A stretch of 64,000 bases of DNA from Polaribacter huanghezhanensis. Lineage in GTDB: Bacteria > Bacteroidota > Bacteroidia > Flavobacteriales > Flavobacteriaceae. The position numbers were made by a program, and so were the translations under genes. Below are positions 28,409 through 36,375 of this stretch, piece by piece. Each line of letters begins with the position of its first letter. Positions within the stretch are counted from its first letter, which is position 1. Below the pieces are notes generated by a model that saw only the letters and a program-made list of their open reading frames with translations, searched no databases and was not told the origin of the DNA. The stretch lies in NCBI RefSeq assembly GCF_030444335.1, contig NZ_CP128595.1:2184501-2248500 (forward strand). Reading direction: 5' to 3'.

Positions 28409-28837
28409 ATGTTAGCAAAAAGAACCGATGCACCCTTTGTACCAACTCTTTTTAATGATTTATTTAGAGATTGGTCTACCACCAATTTTTCTGAGACAAA
28501 TACTACATTGCCTGCAGTAAACATTAAAGAAACCCAAGATGAGTTTATTGTAGATGTAGCAGTGCCAGGAATGGAGAAAAAAGATTTTAAAATTGATTTA
28601 GACAATGATGTTTTAACCATTTCTTCAGAGAAAACAGTAACCAACGAGGAGTCTAAAGAAAACTATACGAGAAAAGAATATAGTTATAGATCTTTTAAAA
28701 GAAGCTTTACGCTACCACAAGGAATTGTAAACAGAGATAAAATTGAAGCTGTTTATAAAAGCGGAGAACTTAAAATTACCATTCCTAAATTAGAGGAGGC
28801 AAAACCTAAGCCTATTCAATTAATTGAAGTTAAATAA
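28409..28837 (+). CDS. Hsp20/alpha-crystallin small heat shock protein
   Basis: A 142-residue small heat shock protein that holds unfolding proteins for ClpB/DnaK refolding. The alpha-crystallin domain (about residues 35-130) contains the characteristic VDVAVPGMEKKDFKIDLDNDVLTIS. A C-terminal beta strand has YKSGELKITIPKLEE, followed by a KPKPIQLIEVK tail with the IxI/V-type assembly motif. I chose the start at 28409 (MLAKRTDAP); an ATG 24 bp upstream would add eight residues not typical of the family. It is 142 bp downstream of clpB. Confidence 0.93.
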   Translation: MLAKRTDAPFVPTLFNDLFRDWSTTNFSETNTTLPAVNIKETQDEFIVDVAVPGMEKKDFKIDLDNDVLTISSEKTVTNEESKENYTRKEYSYRSFKRSFTLPQGIVNRDKIEAVYKSGELKITIPKLEEAKPKPIQLIEVK

Positions 28838-28854
28838 AATAATAATTAGTAATT

Positions 28855-28887
28855 ATAGGCTGTTTAAAAAGACAGCCTATTTTTTTT
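28855..28887 (+). terminator. Terminator of hsp20
   Basis: ATAGGCTGT pairs with ACAGCCTAT around TTAAAAAG and is followed by T8. Confidence 0.9.
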
Positions 28888-28902
28888 AAAACAATTAAAG
28901 TC

Positions 28903-29358
28903 ATGAAAAAAATATTCATCTATATGTTGACTTTCACTTTTTTTAGCTGTCAAAGTCAAAATTCCACAAAAAATGAACTTCGTATTAAAAAGGACACCAT
29001 TAAACCTAAAACCAATATAGAAGTTCATAAACAGTTTGATAAGTATGGAAATCTAATTCGTGTAGACTCTACTTACACTTCTTTTTATTCTAGTATTAAA
29101 AATGATTCTACCTTAGAGAAAAACATTTTTAGTACATTTCATAAAAATTTTAAATCACAGTTTAATCAACCATTAGACTCGCTATTTTTTAAAGATTTTT
29201 TTAATGAATCTCCTTTTAAAATGGAAGATTTTTATACTAATGATTTTTTTAGTAACAATTTTATACAGCATCAAAAAGAAATAGAAAAAATCTTTAAAAA
29301 AATGGATTCTGTAAAAAACAAGTACTATAAAAAGCAGAAAAAATCAAAAGAAATTTAA
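28903..29358 (+). CDS. Lys/Phe-rich lipoprotein of unknown function
   Basis: A 151-residue protein I do not recognise. A short lipoprotein signal ends at FFSC (Cys16). The mature part is strongly basic and phenylalanine-rich (FFKDFFNESPFKMEDFYTNDFF), predicted mostly helical, and ends in a Lys-rich tail. It lies between the hsp20 terminator and its own terminator, so it is a single-gene unit placed next to the stress cluster. Any link to protein folding stress is only by position. Confidence 0.6.
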   Translation: MKKIFIYMLTFTFFSCQSQNSTKNELRIKKDTIKPKTNIEVHKQFDKYGNLIRVDSTYTSFYSSIKNDSTLEKNIFSTFHKNFKSQFNQPLDSLFFKDFFNESPFKMEDFYTNDFFSNNFIQHQKEIEKIFKKMDSVKNKYYKKQKKSKEI

Positions 29359-29363
29359 AAATA

Positions 29364-29402
29364 AAAAAACTGAACTTCTTAAAAGAGTTCAGTTTTTTTT
29401 TT
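29364..29402 (+). terminator. Terminator of the 28.9-kb lipoprotein gene
   Basis: AAACTGAACT pairs with AGTTCAGTTT around TCTTAAAAG and is followed by a long T run. Confidence 0.88.
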
Positions 29403-29432
29403 GTGTATATTCGTATTATAAAATATGATAAC

Positions 29433-29942
29433 ATGAAAAAATACGTATTCCTTATTATTTTTGCGATGGGTACCTTCGCAAGTTTTGCTCAAGAAAAAGA
29501 CGACGTCATTACTACCTATTACTTAATTCATCATGCAGAAAAAAACAGAGCTGTTGAAGGCGATAAAGATCCTTTTTTAACGATAAAAGGAACTGCACGT
29601 GCTAAACATTGGGCAGATGTACTTTCTACAGCAAACATAGATATGGTATATACCACTAACTATAACAGAACCAAAGAAACCGCACAACCAACTGCAACAC
29701 AAAACGGATTAAGATTGTATATGTATGATCCGAAAAACATGTATGATGAAGGTTTTAAATTTAACACCAAAGGGAAAAATGTATTGATTGTTGGTCATAG
29801 CAATACTACCAATGCTTTTGCCAATAAGATATTAGGTAAAAAAAAATACGATGAGATTGCAGATGATAACAATAGCAATTTATATATTGTTACCGTTACT
29901 AAAAGTGGTGCTACTAGCGTATTGTTAAAGGTTGATAACTAG
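29433..29942 (+). CDS. Exported histidine phosphatase family protein with altered RHG motif
   Basis: A 169-residue member of the histidine phosphatase (phosphoglycerate mutase-like) superfamily, with a signal peptide (about 1-19, ending ASFAQE). The start at 29433 was chosen because it opens directly with this signal. The first catalytic motif, normally Arg-His, reads YLIHHAEKNR: residue 33 is His (CAT at 29529-29531) where the family has Arg, while the phospho-accepting His34 is kept. The second Arg (YNRTKETAQPT) and the second His (VGHSNT) are kept. Activity may be reduced or changed. Its stop overlaps that of the convergent DUF6503 gene (CTAG). Confidence 0.85.
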   Translation: MKKYVFLIIFAMGTFASFAQEKDDVITTYYLIHHAEKNRAVEGDKDPFLTIKGTARAKHWADVLSTANIDMVYTTNYNRTKETAQPTATQNGLRLYMYDPKNMYDEGFKFNTKGKNVLIVGHSNTTNAFANKILGKKKYDEIADDNNSNLYIVTVTKSGATSVLLKVDN

Positions 29943-30685
29943 TTTAAGATTTTAACCTTTAGGTTTTCTAGATTGATTTCTGAAAGCTTTACCAACTCAT
30001 TATCTTGAAATGCTTTGTCTAAATTTTCTAATTTAGTTGAAGCATTTTTTGGTTTGTAGTTGTTATAATCAACAAAACGAATTCCGTTTACAAAACGCTC
30101 ATTGGTGGCTTCTCTAAACCGCATTCCGCCACCATTTTCATGAAACGAATAGGCTAAATAATCAACTTTAAAGTTTTTTTTATCAATCCAATAGATAAAG
30201 ATATCATCAAAGTCCTCTCCACCTCCATCTTCAGCAAAACTAATTTGCACTTTATAATACGGCTTTTGATTGATGCTGGTTTCTTCTAAGAGTTTCTTTT
30301 GTACAGCAGCATCATTTAGTCCGTAAGGCAATACAGAAAAGTAATGGACAGAATTTACAGAACCTGTGTATTTTACCGCCATAGAATCTAAAACCGGAAT
30401 CTTATGTCCGTTGAGTTCTCTTTGAAAACCATTATTGGTAATAATGTCTGAGATCGTTCCGTCACCTTCTTTTTGTTGATTTCTGATTAAAGAAAAAAAA
30501 CCATTCTTTTTTCTAAGCGCTAAATATTCTTTATCTCTAAAAGTAAATTCAATTTGTGCGTTGGCTACTTTGTCTGCACCCGTTGCTATAAAAGATTTAT
30601 CAATTATTTGTTGAGCAGTGAACGAAGTGTCTTTTTGTTTACACGAAGCAAACACAATTAATACTAAGAATAAAAATTTACGCAT
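29939..30685 (-). CDS. DUF6503 family lipoprotein
   Basis: A 248-residue protein starting with MRKFLFLVLIVFASC, a lipoprotein signal with Cys15. I chose the start at 30685 because the longer frame puts 12 charged residues ahead of this signal. The mature part (QIIDKSFIATGADKVANAQIEFTFRDKEY, then FDDIFIYWIDKKNFKVDYLAYSF) resembles the DUF6503 family and, loosely, LolA-like lipoprotein-sorting folds. Function is not established. It is divergent from smpB. Confidence 0.75.
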   Translation of the reverse strand: MRKFLFLVLIVFASCKQKDTSFTAQQIIDKSFIATGADKVANAQIEFTFRDKEYLALRKKNGFFSLIRNQQKEGDGTISDIITNNGFQRELNGHKIPVLDSMAVKYTGSVNSVHYFSVLPYGLNDAAVQKKLLEETSINQKPYYKVQISFAEDGGGEDFDDIFIYWIDKKNFKVDYLAYSFHENGGGMRFREATNERFVNGIRFVDYNNYKPKNASTKLENLDKAFQDNELVKLSEINLENLKVKILN

Positions 30686-30764
30686 GGGTTTTGTTTTTCT
30701 AGGTCGATAAAAATTGAACATCTTTACAATTCAAAAATACACTTATTCTTCTGAATCAAAAATG

Positions 30765-30772
30765 TATCTTTG
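30765..30772 (+). promoter_or_regulatory. TAnnTTTG promoter box of smpB
   Basis: TATCTTTG, 33 bp before the smpB ATG, matches the Bacteroidota -7 box. It probably drives smpB-ubiA-maf. Confidence 0.55.
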
Positions 30773-30805
30773 TAAATATTATTTTACTCTATTTATTACG
30801 GATTC

Positions 30806-31261
30806 ATGCAAAAAAAAATAAACATACAGAATAAAAAAGCACGTTTTGAGTACGAGTTTTTAGATACTTATACAGCTGGAATTCAGTTAACAGGAACAGA
30901 AATAAAGTCTATTAGAGAAAGTAAAGCTCGAATTACTGAGAGTTTCTGTGAATTTAATGAACGTGGCGAATTGTTTGTGATTAATATGTTTATTGAAGAA
31001 TATTCGCATGGTAATTTCTACAATCACAATCCGAAAAGCGAGCGAAGACTCCTTTTAAACAAACGTGAGCTAAAAAAATTAGAAAAAGAAGTTAAGAATA
31101 CAGGACTGACCATTGTTCCACTTAAATTGTTTTTAACGGATAAAGGCTGGGCAAAACTTAACATTGCGTTGGCAAAAGGTAAAAAACTGCACGACAAAAG
31201 AGAAACGCTAAAAGACAGAGATAATAAACGCGATTTAGCGCGTATAAAAAAGGACTTTTAG
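30806..31261 (+). CDS. smpB: SsrA-binding protein SmpB
   Basis: A 151-residue RNA-binding protein that delivers tmRNA to stalled ribosomes for trans-translation. Family hallmarks are NKKARFEYEFLDTYTAGIQLTGTEIKSIR near the N-terminus, the central EEYSHGNFYNHNPKSERRLLLN, LKLFLTDKGWAKLNIALAKGKKLHDKRE, and the basic C-terminal tail that enters the decoding site. Length is typical. The ssrA gene is not seen in the window. ubiA follows after 2 bp. Confidence 0.97.
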   Translation: MQKKINIQNKKARFEYEFLDTYTAGIQLTGTEIKSIRESKARITESFCEFNERGELFVINMFIEEYSHGNFYNHNPKSERRLLLNKRELKKLEKEVKNTGLTIVPLKLFLTDKGWAKLNIALAKGKKLHDKRETLKDRDNKRDLARIKKDF

Positions 31262-31263
31262 AA

Positions 31264-32184
31264 ATGGTTTCCTTCTTAAAACTAATACGATATAAAAACC
31301 TTTTGATGGTTTTATTAACGATGGTTTTAACCAAATATGCCATTATCAATTCTTTTACTTCAGCTGCTTCTTATATTCAATTCATTGTATTAGCAATTAG
31401 CACTCTCTTTATTACTGCTGGCGGATACATTATTAATGATGTTTTTGATGTAGCAGCCGATAAAATAAACAAACCAACTAAAGTCTTTATAGAAACTGCT
31501 ATTTCAAAAAAGAATGCGCTATTGTTTTATATAATCTTAACAGTTTTAGGATTGATTCTTGGTGTGTATGCAGCGTATGCTAATGGAAATATCATCTATT
31601 CACTTTTCTTTATAGGCACTAGTACACTACTATACTGGTATTCTAAATCGTTGAAAAGAATTGCTATTATTGGAAATATTATCACCGCATTTTTAGTGGC
31701 ACTCACCATATTTATCGTGTATATTTTTAATATAGATAACACCAAAACCGCTTCCAACTTATTAGAAGCCATTGCTAATTTCTTCACTTCAATATCAACA
31801 ACTAGTGTTGTTTTTGTCTATATTATCTTCGCTTTTTTTATGACACTGATTCGAGAAATTATTAAAGATATTGAAGACATGAAAGGAGATTATGTTTTAA
31901 AAATGAGAACATTACCTATTCTTATTGGAATTCGCAGAACTAAGAATGTAGTACTCTTTATTTCTTCTTTTGTATTTCTATTTTTGCTGCTACTTTTAAA
32001 AGAAGAATTGTTGCATATCAAATTGCTGCTTTGGTACACCGTTCTTTTTATCATTCTTCCTTTTGTGTGGTTTTTATATGCATTATTCACTTCAAAAACC
32101 ACCAAAGATTTTCATTTGATCAGTAAAGTTATTAAGGTGATTATCTTTTTTGGAATTCTATCAATGGCACTCATCAAATTTTAA
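31264..32184 (+). CDS. UbiA family prenyltransferase
   Basis: A 306-residue integral membrane prenyltransferase with about nine helices. The two Asp-rich prenyl-diphosphate/Mg2+ motifs are present: NDVFDVAADKINKP near residues 60-75 and DIEDMKGD near 200. Flavobacterial homologues are often named geranylgeranylglycerol-phosphate geranylgeranyltransferase, but the aromatic or lipid acceptor cannot be read from sequence. It is tightly packed between smpB (2 bp) and maf (3 bp). Confidence 0.9.
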   Translation: MVSFLKLIRYKNLLMVLLTMVLTKYAIINSFTSAASYIQFIVLAISTLFITAGGYIINDVFDVAADKINKPTKVFIETAISKKNALLFYIILTVLGLILGVYAAYANGNIIYSLFFIGTSTLLYWYSKSLKRIAIIGNIITAFLVALTIFIVYIFNIDNTKTASNLLEAIANFFTSISTTSVVFVYIIFAFFMTLIREIIKDIEDMKGDYVLKMRTLPILIGIRRTKNVVLFISSFVFLFLLLLLKEELLHIKLLLWYTVLFIILPFVWFLYALFTSKTTKDFHLISKVIKVIIFFGILSMALIKF

Positions 32185-32187
32185 TCT

Positions 32188-32766
32188 ATGCTTAAAGAAA
32201 AACTAGCGAACCACAACATTATATTGGCTTCTAAATCACCCAGAAGACAACAATTTTTAAAAGACTTAGACCTTCCGTTTACCATTGAATTAAAAGAAGT
32301 TGAAGAAATATATCCACCCAAATTACAAGGTGCAGAAATTACTGATTATTTGGCAGATTTAAAATCGAAGCCCTTTACCAACTTAAAAGAAAATGATGTG
32401 TTAATTACTTCGGATACCATTGTTTGGTTAAACGGTAAAGCATTGGGAAAGCCAAAAGATAAAGCAGGTGCTTTTAAAATGTTAAGAGCTTTATCAGGGA
32501 AAAAACACGAGGTAATTACATCGGTAAGTATTAAAGGAACCAACTTTCAAACCATTTTTAATGATACAACTGATGTGTATTTTAAAGAGTTAACGGATGC
32601 TGAGATCAATTACTACATAGATAACTACAATCCTTATGATAAAGCTGGAGCATATGGAATTCAAGAGTGGATCGGTTTTATTGCAATAGAGAGCATGAAA
32701 GGAAGCTATTTTAATGTGGCTGGTTTGCCTGTTCAAAAGTTATATAAAGAATTGATGAAATTGTAA
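32188..32766 (+). CDS. maf: Maf-like nucleotide pyrophosphatase
   Basis: A 192-residue Maf/HAM1-superfamily protein that hydrolyses nucleoside triphosphates (dTTP, UTP or modified bases) to monophosphates. The signature ASKSPRRQQFLKDL opens the domain, followed by SDTIVWLNGKALGKPKD and YDKAGAYGIQEW. Length is typical. It is third in smpB-ubiA-maf. Which Maf substrate subgroup it belongs to is not certain. Confidence 0.93.
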   Translation: MLKEKLANHNIILASKSPRRQQFLKDLDLPFTIELKEVEEIYPPKLQGAEITDYLADLKSKPFTNLKENDVLITSDTIVWLNGKALGKPKDKAGAFKMLRALSGKKHEVITSVSIKGTNFQTIFNDTTDVYFKELTDAEINYYIDNYNPYDKAGAYGIQEWIGFIAIESMKGSYFNVAGLPVQKLYKELMKL

Positions 32767-32823
32767 GCATTTGCTACAATAATATTATTATTTTTGCTAC
32801 AAACACACAACAAATACATTTTA

Positions 32824-33783
32824 ATGAAAAAATACACTTTTACCGAGAAAAAAGATACCAGATCTGGATTTGGAGATGGTTTAACAGAGTTAGGGAGAAC
32901 AAATCCTAACGTAGTTGCTTTATGTGCCGATTTAATTGGTTCTTTAAAAATGAATCAGTTTATTAAAGAAAATCCAGAACGGTTTTTTCAAATCGGAATT
33001 GCAGAAGCAAATATGATGGGAATTGCAGCAGGATTAACAATCGGTGGTAAAATTCCGTTTACAGGAACATTCGCTAACTTTTCTACAGGAAGAGTGTATG
33101 ATCAAATTCGTCAATCGATTGCCTATTCTGATAAAAATGTAAAGATTTGTGCTTCACACGCAGGATTAACTTTGGGAGAAGATGGCGCAACGCATCAAAT
33201 CTTAGAAGATATTGGATTGATGAAAATGTTGCCAGGAATGACAGTAATTAACACCTGTGATTACAATCAAACCAAAGCCGCAACTATTGCAATTGCTAAC
33301 CATGAAGGTCCAGTTTATTTACGTTTTGGAAGACCAGTTGTGCCTATTTTTATGCCCGATTATAAAGAAGAAAAATTTGTAATTGGTAAAGCAATTCAAT
33401 TAACCGAAGGAACCGATGTAACGATTGTTGCAACAGGCCATTTGGTTTGGGAAGCCCTACAAGCATCAGAACAATTAGAAGCAAAAGGAATTAGTGCAGA
33501 AGTGATAAACATTCATACTATTAAACCGCTGGATGAAGAAGCTATTTTAAAATCTGTAGCGAAAACAGGTTGTATTGTTACTGCAGAAGAGCATAATAAA
33601 TACGGAGGGTTGGGAGAAAGTGTTGCAAGATGTTTGGCAACCAACAATCCTACTCCGCAAGAATTTATTGCTGTAAACGATAGTTTTGGAGAGTCTGGTA
33701 CACCAGCACAATTAATGGAGAAATATGGATTAACAGACACATCTATTGTTGCTGCTGTAGAAAAAGTAATCGCAAGAAAATAA
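32824..33783 (+). CDS. Transketolase C-terminal subunit (split transketolase)
   Basis: A 319-residue protein equivalent to the pyrimidine-binding and C-terminal domains of transketolase. The ThDP-activating Glu is in GIAEANMMGIAAGL, followed by the ASHAGLTLGEDGATHQ segment and the C-terminal VNDSFGESGTP. I chose the start at 32824 (MKKYTFTEKK); an upstream start adds ten residues. Split transketolases need a separate ThDP-diphosphate-binding N-terminal subunit of about 280 residues, which is normally a neighbour. Here maf precedes it and an outer-membrane protein follows, so the partner must be elsewhere. Confidence 0.92.
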   Translation: MKKYTFTEKKDTRSGFGDGLTELGRTNPNVVALCADLIGSLKMNQFIKENPERFFQIGIAEANMMGIAAGLTIGGKIPFTGTFANFSTGRVYDQIRQSIAYSDKNVKICASHAGLTLGEDGATHQILEDIGLMKMLPGMTVINTCDYNQTKAATIAIANHEGPVYLRFGRPVVPIFMPDYKEEKFVIGKAIQLTEGTDVTIVATGHLVWEALQASEQLEAKGISAEVINIHTIKPLDEEAILKSVAKTGCIVTAEEHNKYGGLGESVARCLATNNPTPQEFIAVNDSFGESGTPAQLMEKYGLTDTSIVAAVEKVIARK

Positions 33784-33829
33784 CAATAAGGCGTTTTTAA
33801 CGTTTATGTATTTAAATAAAATTATTCAT

Positions 33830-34432
33830 ATGAAAAAAATTCTTTTAATGATGTGCTTAATCTTTGGATTAAGTCAAACAGCAAGTGCACAATTCCAATT
33901 TGGAATTAAAGGTGGTGTAAATTATAATAACAATGGAGATGTCACTTTTTCTAGTGCAGGAAGTGATGTTGTAAATGGCGCAAAATCTAAATCTGGTTTT
34001 CATGCTGGACTTTGGTTTCGTGGAAAAATACCAATAATTGGATTGTATTTAAGACCTGAAATTGTATTTACTCAAGTAAAAAGTGAATACCTTTATAAAG
34101 GTACAAATACAAATTATGATTTTAAAAAAATAGATGTTCCTGTACTTATTGGAACAAAATTTTTAGGGTTTGCTAATGCGTTTATTGGTCCATCTTTTCA
34201 ATATATTATCGATGATAATTTTACGTTCTCTAATTTATCTACAAATGATTTTAATAAGTTTTCTGTAGGAATGCAAATGGGATTTGGAGTTGAGTTGGGA
34301 GCTTTAGGTGTGGATGTTCGTTGGGAAAGAGGCTTGTCTAAAACTGAAGCAATTTTTGTTGACAATTCAACAAATGTTACTGTTGACAATAGAACTAATC
34401 AAATTATATTTGGTGTCTCAATTAGGTTGTAA
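33830..34432 (+). CDS. Outer-membrane beta-barrel protein (porin/OmpW-like)
   Basis: A 200-residue exported protein with a signal peptide (about 1-20, ending SQTASAQ). Alternating amphipathic strands start with FQFGIKGGVNYNN and end in the C-terminal NQIIFGVSIRL, typical of small eight-stranded PorT/OMP_b-brl barrels. I chose the start at 33830 because the longer frame adds eight residues before the signal. Function is unknown. A bidirectional terminator follows. Confidence 0.85.
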   Translation: MKKILLMMCLIFGLSQTASAQFQFGIKGGVNYNNNGDVTFSSAGSDVVNGAKSKSGFHAGLWFRGKIPIIGLYLRPEIVFTQVKSEYLYKGTNTNYDFKKIDVPVLIGTKFLGFANAFIGPSFQYIIDDNFTFSNLSTNDFNKFSVGMQMGFGVELGALGVDVRWERGLSKTEAIFVDNSTNVTVDNRTNQIIFGVSIRL

Positions 34433-34451
34433 ATAAAATATAAGTGTATAA

Positions 34452-34481
34452 AAAAAACTCCAGAAATTCTGGAGTTTTTTT
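34452..34481. terminator. Bidirectional terminator between beta-barrel and FKBP genes
   Basis: ACTCCAGAA pairs perfectly with TTCTGGAGT around a single-base centre, flanked by A6 and T7. Confidence 0.9.
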
Positions 34482-34498
34482 ATGCTTAAATATTTTCT

Positions 34499-35374
34499 CT
34501 ATTTGATTTTTGGATTCAAATAATCAGGTAATGTTGGGTTACTTGGATCGCTAAAATCGTTTCTTGGATCGCCGTCTTTGTTTGCATCTTCTTTTATTGT
34601 AGGCGTACCATCATTATCATCATCTGCATCTTTATAATTAGGAATGAAATCACCATCAGAATCTACTTTTGTGGGATTAGGTTCTACCACTGCGTCAACA
34701 ATTTCTAAGTAAGAAGCTAACCCATCATTATCATGGTCTGTATTTTCAACAATATCTAATAATTCAATTCTAAAAACCAAACAGGTATTTCCATAAATAG
34801 TTCCATTCCCTCTATTTCTATAACCCAAACCAGAAGGAATAAATAAAAATCCTTTTCCAGTATCTTGATATGTAATAGCTCCATTCGTTGTGATATTTTT
34901 CCCTCCTTTAAAATGAGTAAAACCAGAAGACCACCCCTTAATAACAGCATCTAAAGTTAACCAAGTAGCAACTTTTTGGGTCTCAAAAACTTCTATAACT
35001 GTAGATGTTGTTAGTTGAGAACCTTGGTATTTTGTTAAAACAGAATCCATAACGGTTGGGTTTCCTTTTACTGGATCAGGAATACCTTGTTCTGTTAAAT
35101 AATAATACAACTTATAATCTACATTATCAAAAACAATATCTTGAGTTTTTAATTTTGCATCATCTATTAAAGCTGTTTTACCAGTTACAATTGGCTTTAT
35201 AGAGTCTATTGACACATCGTAATAATGGCTTGTTAAATACTTTACCAATGTATCATTATCTTTTAAAGCTTGAGCTCCATGATCAAATACTGGAAGAAAT
35301 GGACTGTTACTACTACAAGCATATATTAAAATAGATGCTATTGCTACTATTAATATATTTTTTATTTTTATCAT
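34499..35374 (-). CDS. FKBP-type prolyl isomerase lipoprotein with acidic repeat tail
   Basis: A 291-residue lipoprotein (MIKIKNILIVAIASILIYAC, Cys20). Its central region (about 90-205) is FKBP-like, with VDYKLYYYLTEQG, VIKGWSSGFTHFKGG and GKGFLFIPSGLGYRNRG ending in VFRIELLDI. These fit a periplasmic or outer-membrane peptidyl-prolyl cis-trans isomerase. After it come Asp-rich units, DHDNDGLASYLE, DSDGDFIPNYKDADDDNDG and DANKDGDPRNDF, of the thrombospondin-type-3/calcium-binding kind. Such tails probably bind Ca2+. Some FKBP active-site aromatics are not obvious, so activity is less certain than fold. Confidence 0.83.
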   Translation of the reverse strand: MIKIKNILIVAIASILIYACSSNSPFLPVFDHGAQALKDNDTLVKYLTSHYYDVSIDSIKPIVTGKTALIDDAKLKTQDIVFDNVDYKLYYYLTEQGIPDPVKGNPTVMDSVLTKYQGSQLTTSTVIEVFETQKVATWLTLDAVIKGWSSGFTHFKGGKNITTNGAITYQDTGKGFLFIPSGLGYRNRGNGTIYGNTCLVFRIELLDIVENTDHDNDGLASYLEIVDAVVEPNPTKVDSDGDFIPNYKDADDDNDGTPTIKEDANKDGDPRNDFSDPSNPTLPDYLNPKIK

Positions 35375-35412
35375 CTAACTACTAAATTTAAGGGCGCAAT
35401 TTACGATTTTCA

Positions 35413-35420
35413 TACCTTTG
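35413..35420 (+). promoter_or_regulatory. TAnnTTTG promoter box of the S4-domain gene
   Basis: TACCTTTG, 33 bp before the ATG, matches the Bacteroidota -7 box. Confidence 0.5.
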
Positions 35421-35453
35421 TAAAAAGAGAATAATGAAATTTTAACTTTTTAT

Positions 35454-35840
35454 ATGAGAATTGATAAATATTTGTGGTGTATTCGAGTTTTTAAAACAAG
35501 AAATATGGCTTCGGAAGCCTGTAAAAAGGGACATGTTAAAATAGATGATGCAAATTGCAAACCCTCAAAAGAAGTATACGGAAATGAGTTACTAGGTGTT
35601 AGAAAGAACCAAATTAATTATAAAATGAAGGTTTTAGACATTCCGGATGGTAGAGTTGGCGCAAAATTGGTTGATTTATACCGTAAAGATGTTACACCAA
35701 AAGAAGAATTTGAAAAAACAGATTTACTAAAATACTCTAAAGATTATTATCGAAAAAAAGGTGCAGGAAGACCAACAAAAAAAGACAGAAGAGATATTGA
35801 TGGATATTATGATGATGCTTCTACTCCATCTGAAACTTAA
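35454..35840 (+). CDS. S4-domain RNA-binding protein, Hsp15-like
   Basis: A 128-residue protein with an N-terminal S4 domain (MRIDKYLWCIRVFKTRNMASEACKKGHVKID) and a basic tail (YYRKKGAGRPTKKDRRDID). This matches the HslR/Hsp15 group, which binds stalled 50S subunits carrying nascent-chain tRNA. Length and the GRPTKKDRRDI segment are typical for the group. A phosphoribosyltransferase gene follows 31 bp later. Confidence 0.9.
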   Translation: MRIDKYLWCIRVFKTRNMASEACKKGHVKIDDANCKPSKEVYGNELLGVRKNQINYKMKVLDIPDGRVGAKLVDLYRKDVTPKEEFEKTDLLKYSKDYYRKKGAGRPTKKDRRDIDGYYDDASTPSET

Positions 35841-35846
35841 TTTTAA

Positions 35847-35854
35847 TATCTTTG
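35847..35854 (+). promoter_or_regulatory. TAnnTTTG promoter box of the phosphoribosyltransferase gene
   Basis: TATCTTTG lies 17 bp before the ATG, suggesting the gene can be transcribed separately from the S4-domain gene. Confidence 0.45.
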
Positions 35855-35871
35855 TTTTATAAAAAAACATA

Positions 35872-36375
35872 ATGACTGCAGAAAAAAACATCTTTTTAAC
35901 TTCTCAACAGATACAGCAAAAAACAAAAAGAATTGCATATCAAATTTTTGAAAGCAATAGCAATGAAAAAGAGATTGTTTTAGCAGGAATTACTACAAAC
36001 GGTTTTTTGTTTGCTAAAGAAATAGAAAAAGAACTGTCCAAAATTTCTGACATTACAATTATTATGTGTGAAGTTGTTATTGATAAAAAAAAGCCTTTAA
36101 ACCCTATTCAAACATCAATTTCTAGTGCAGTTTATAAAAACAAACCGTTGGTTTTGGTAGATGATGTTTTAAATTCTGGAGCTACTTTAATTTACGGAAT
36201 TAAACATTTTTTAGAAGTTCCGTTAAAACGTTTTAAAACAGCAGTATTAGTAAATAGAAATCATAAAAAATATCCTGTAAAAGCAGACTTTAAAGGAATT
36301 TCACTTTCAACAACTTTACAAGAACATGTTGTGGTAGAATTTACTAAAAATAAGGCAATTGCTTATTTAATGTAA
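35872..36375 (+). CDS. Type I phosphoribosyltransferase family protein
   Basis: A 167-residue PRTase-fold protein. The PRPP-binding loop is PLVLVDDVLNSGATLIYG (about residues 96-113), and the N-terminal region LAGITTNGFLFAKEIEKEL resembles PyrR and hypoxanthine/uracil transferases. Substrate is not clear. It may be a PyrR-like salvage or regulatory protein, though no pyrimidine genes are near. Its last 9 bp overlap the convergent aroK gene. Confidence 0.85.
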   Translation: MTAEKNIFLTSQQIQQKTKRIAYQIFESNSNEKEIVLAGITTNGFLFAKEIEKELSKISDITIIMCEVVIDKKKPLNPIQTSISSAVYKNKPLVLVDDVLNSGATLIYGIKHFLEVPLKRFKTAVLVNRNHKKYPVKADFKGISLSTTLQEHVVVEFTKNKAIAYLM

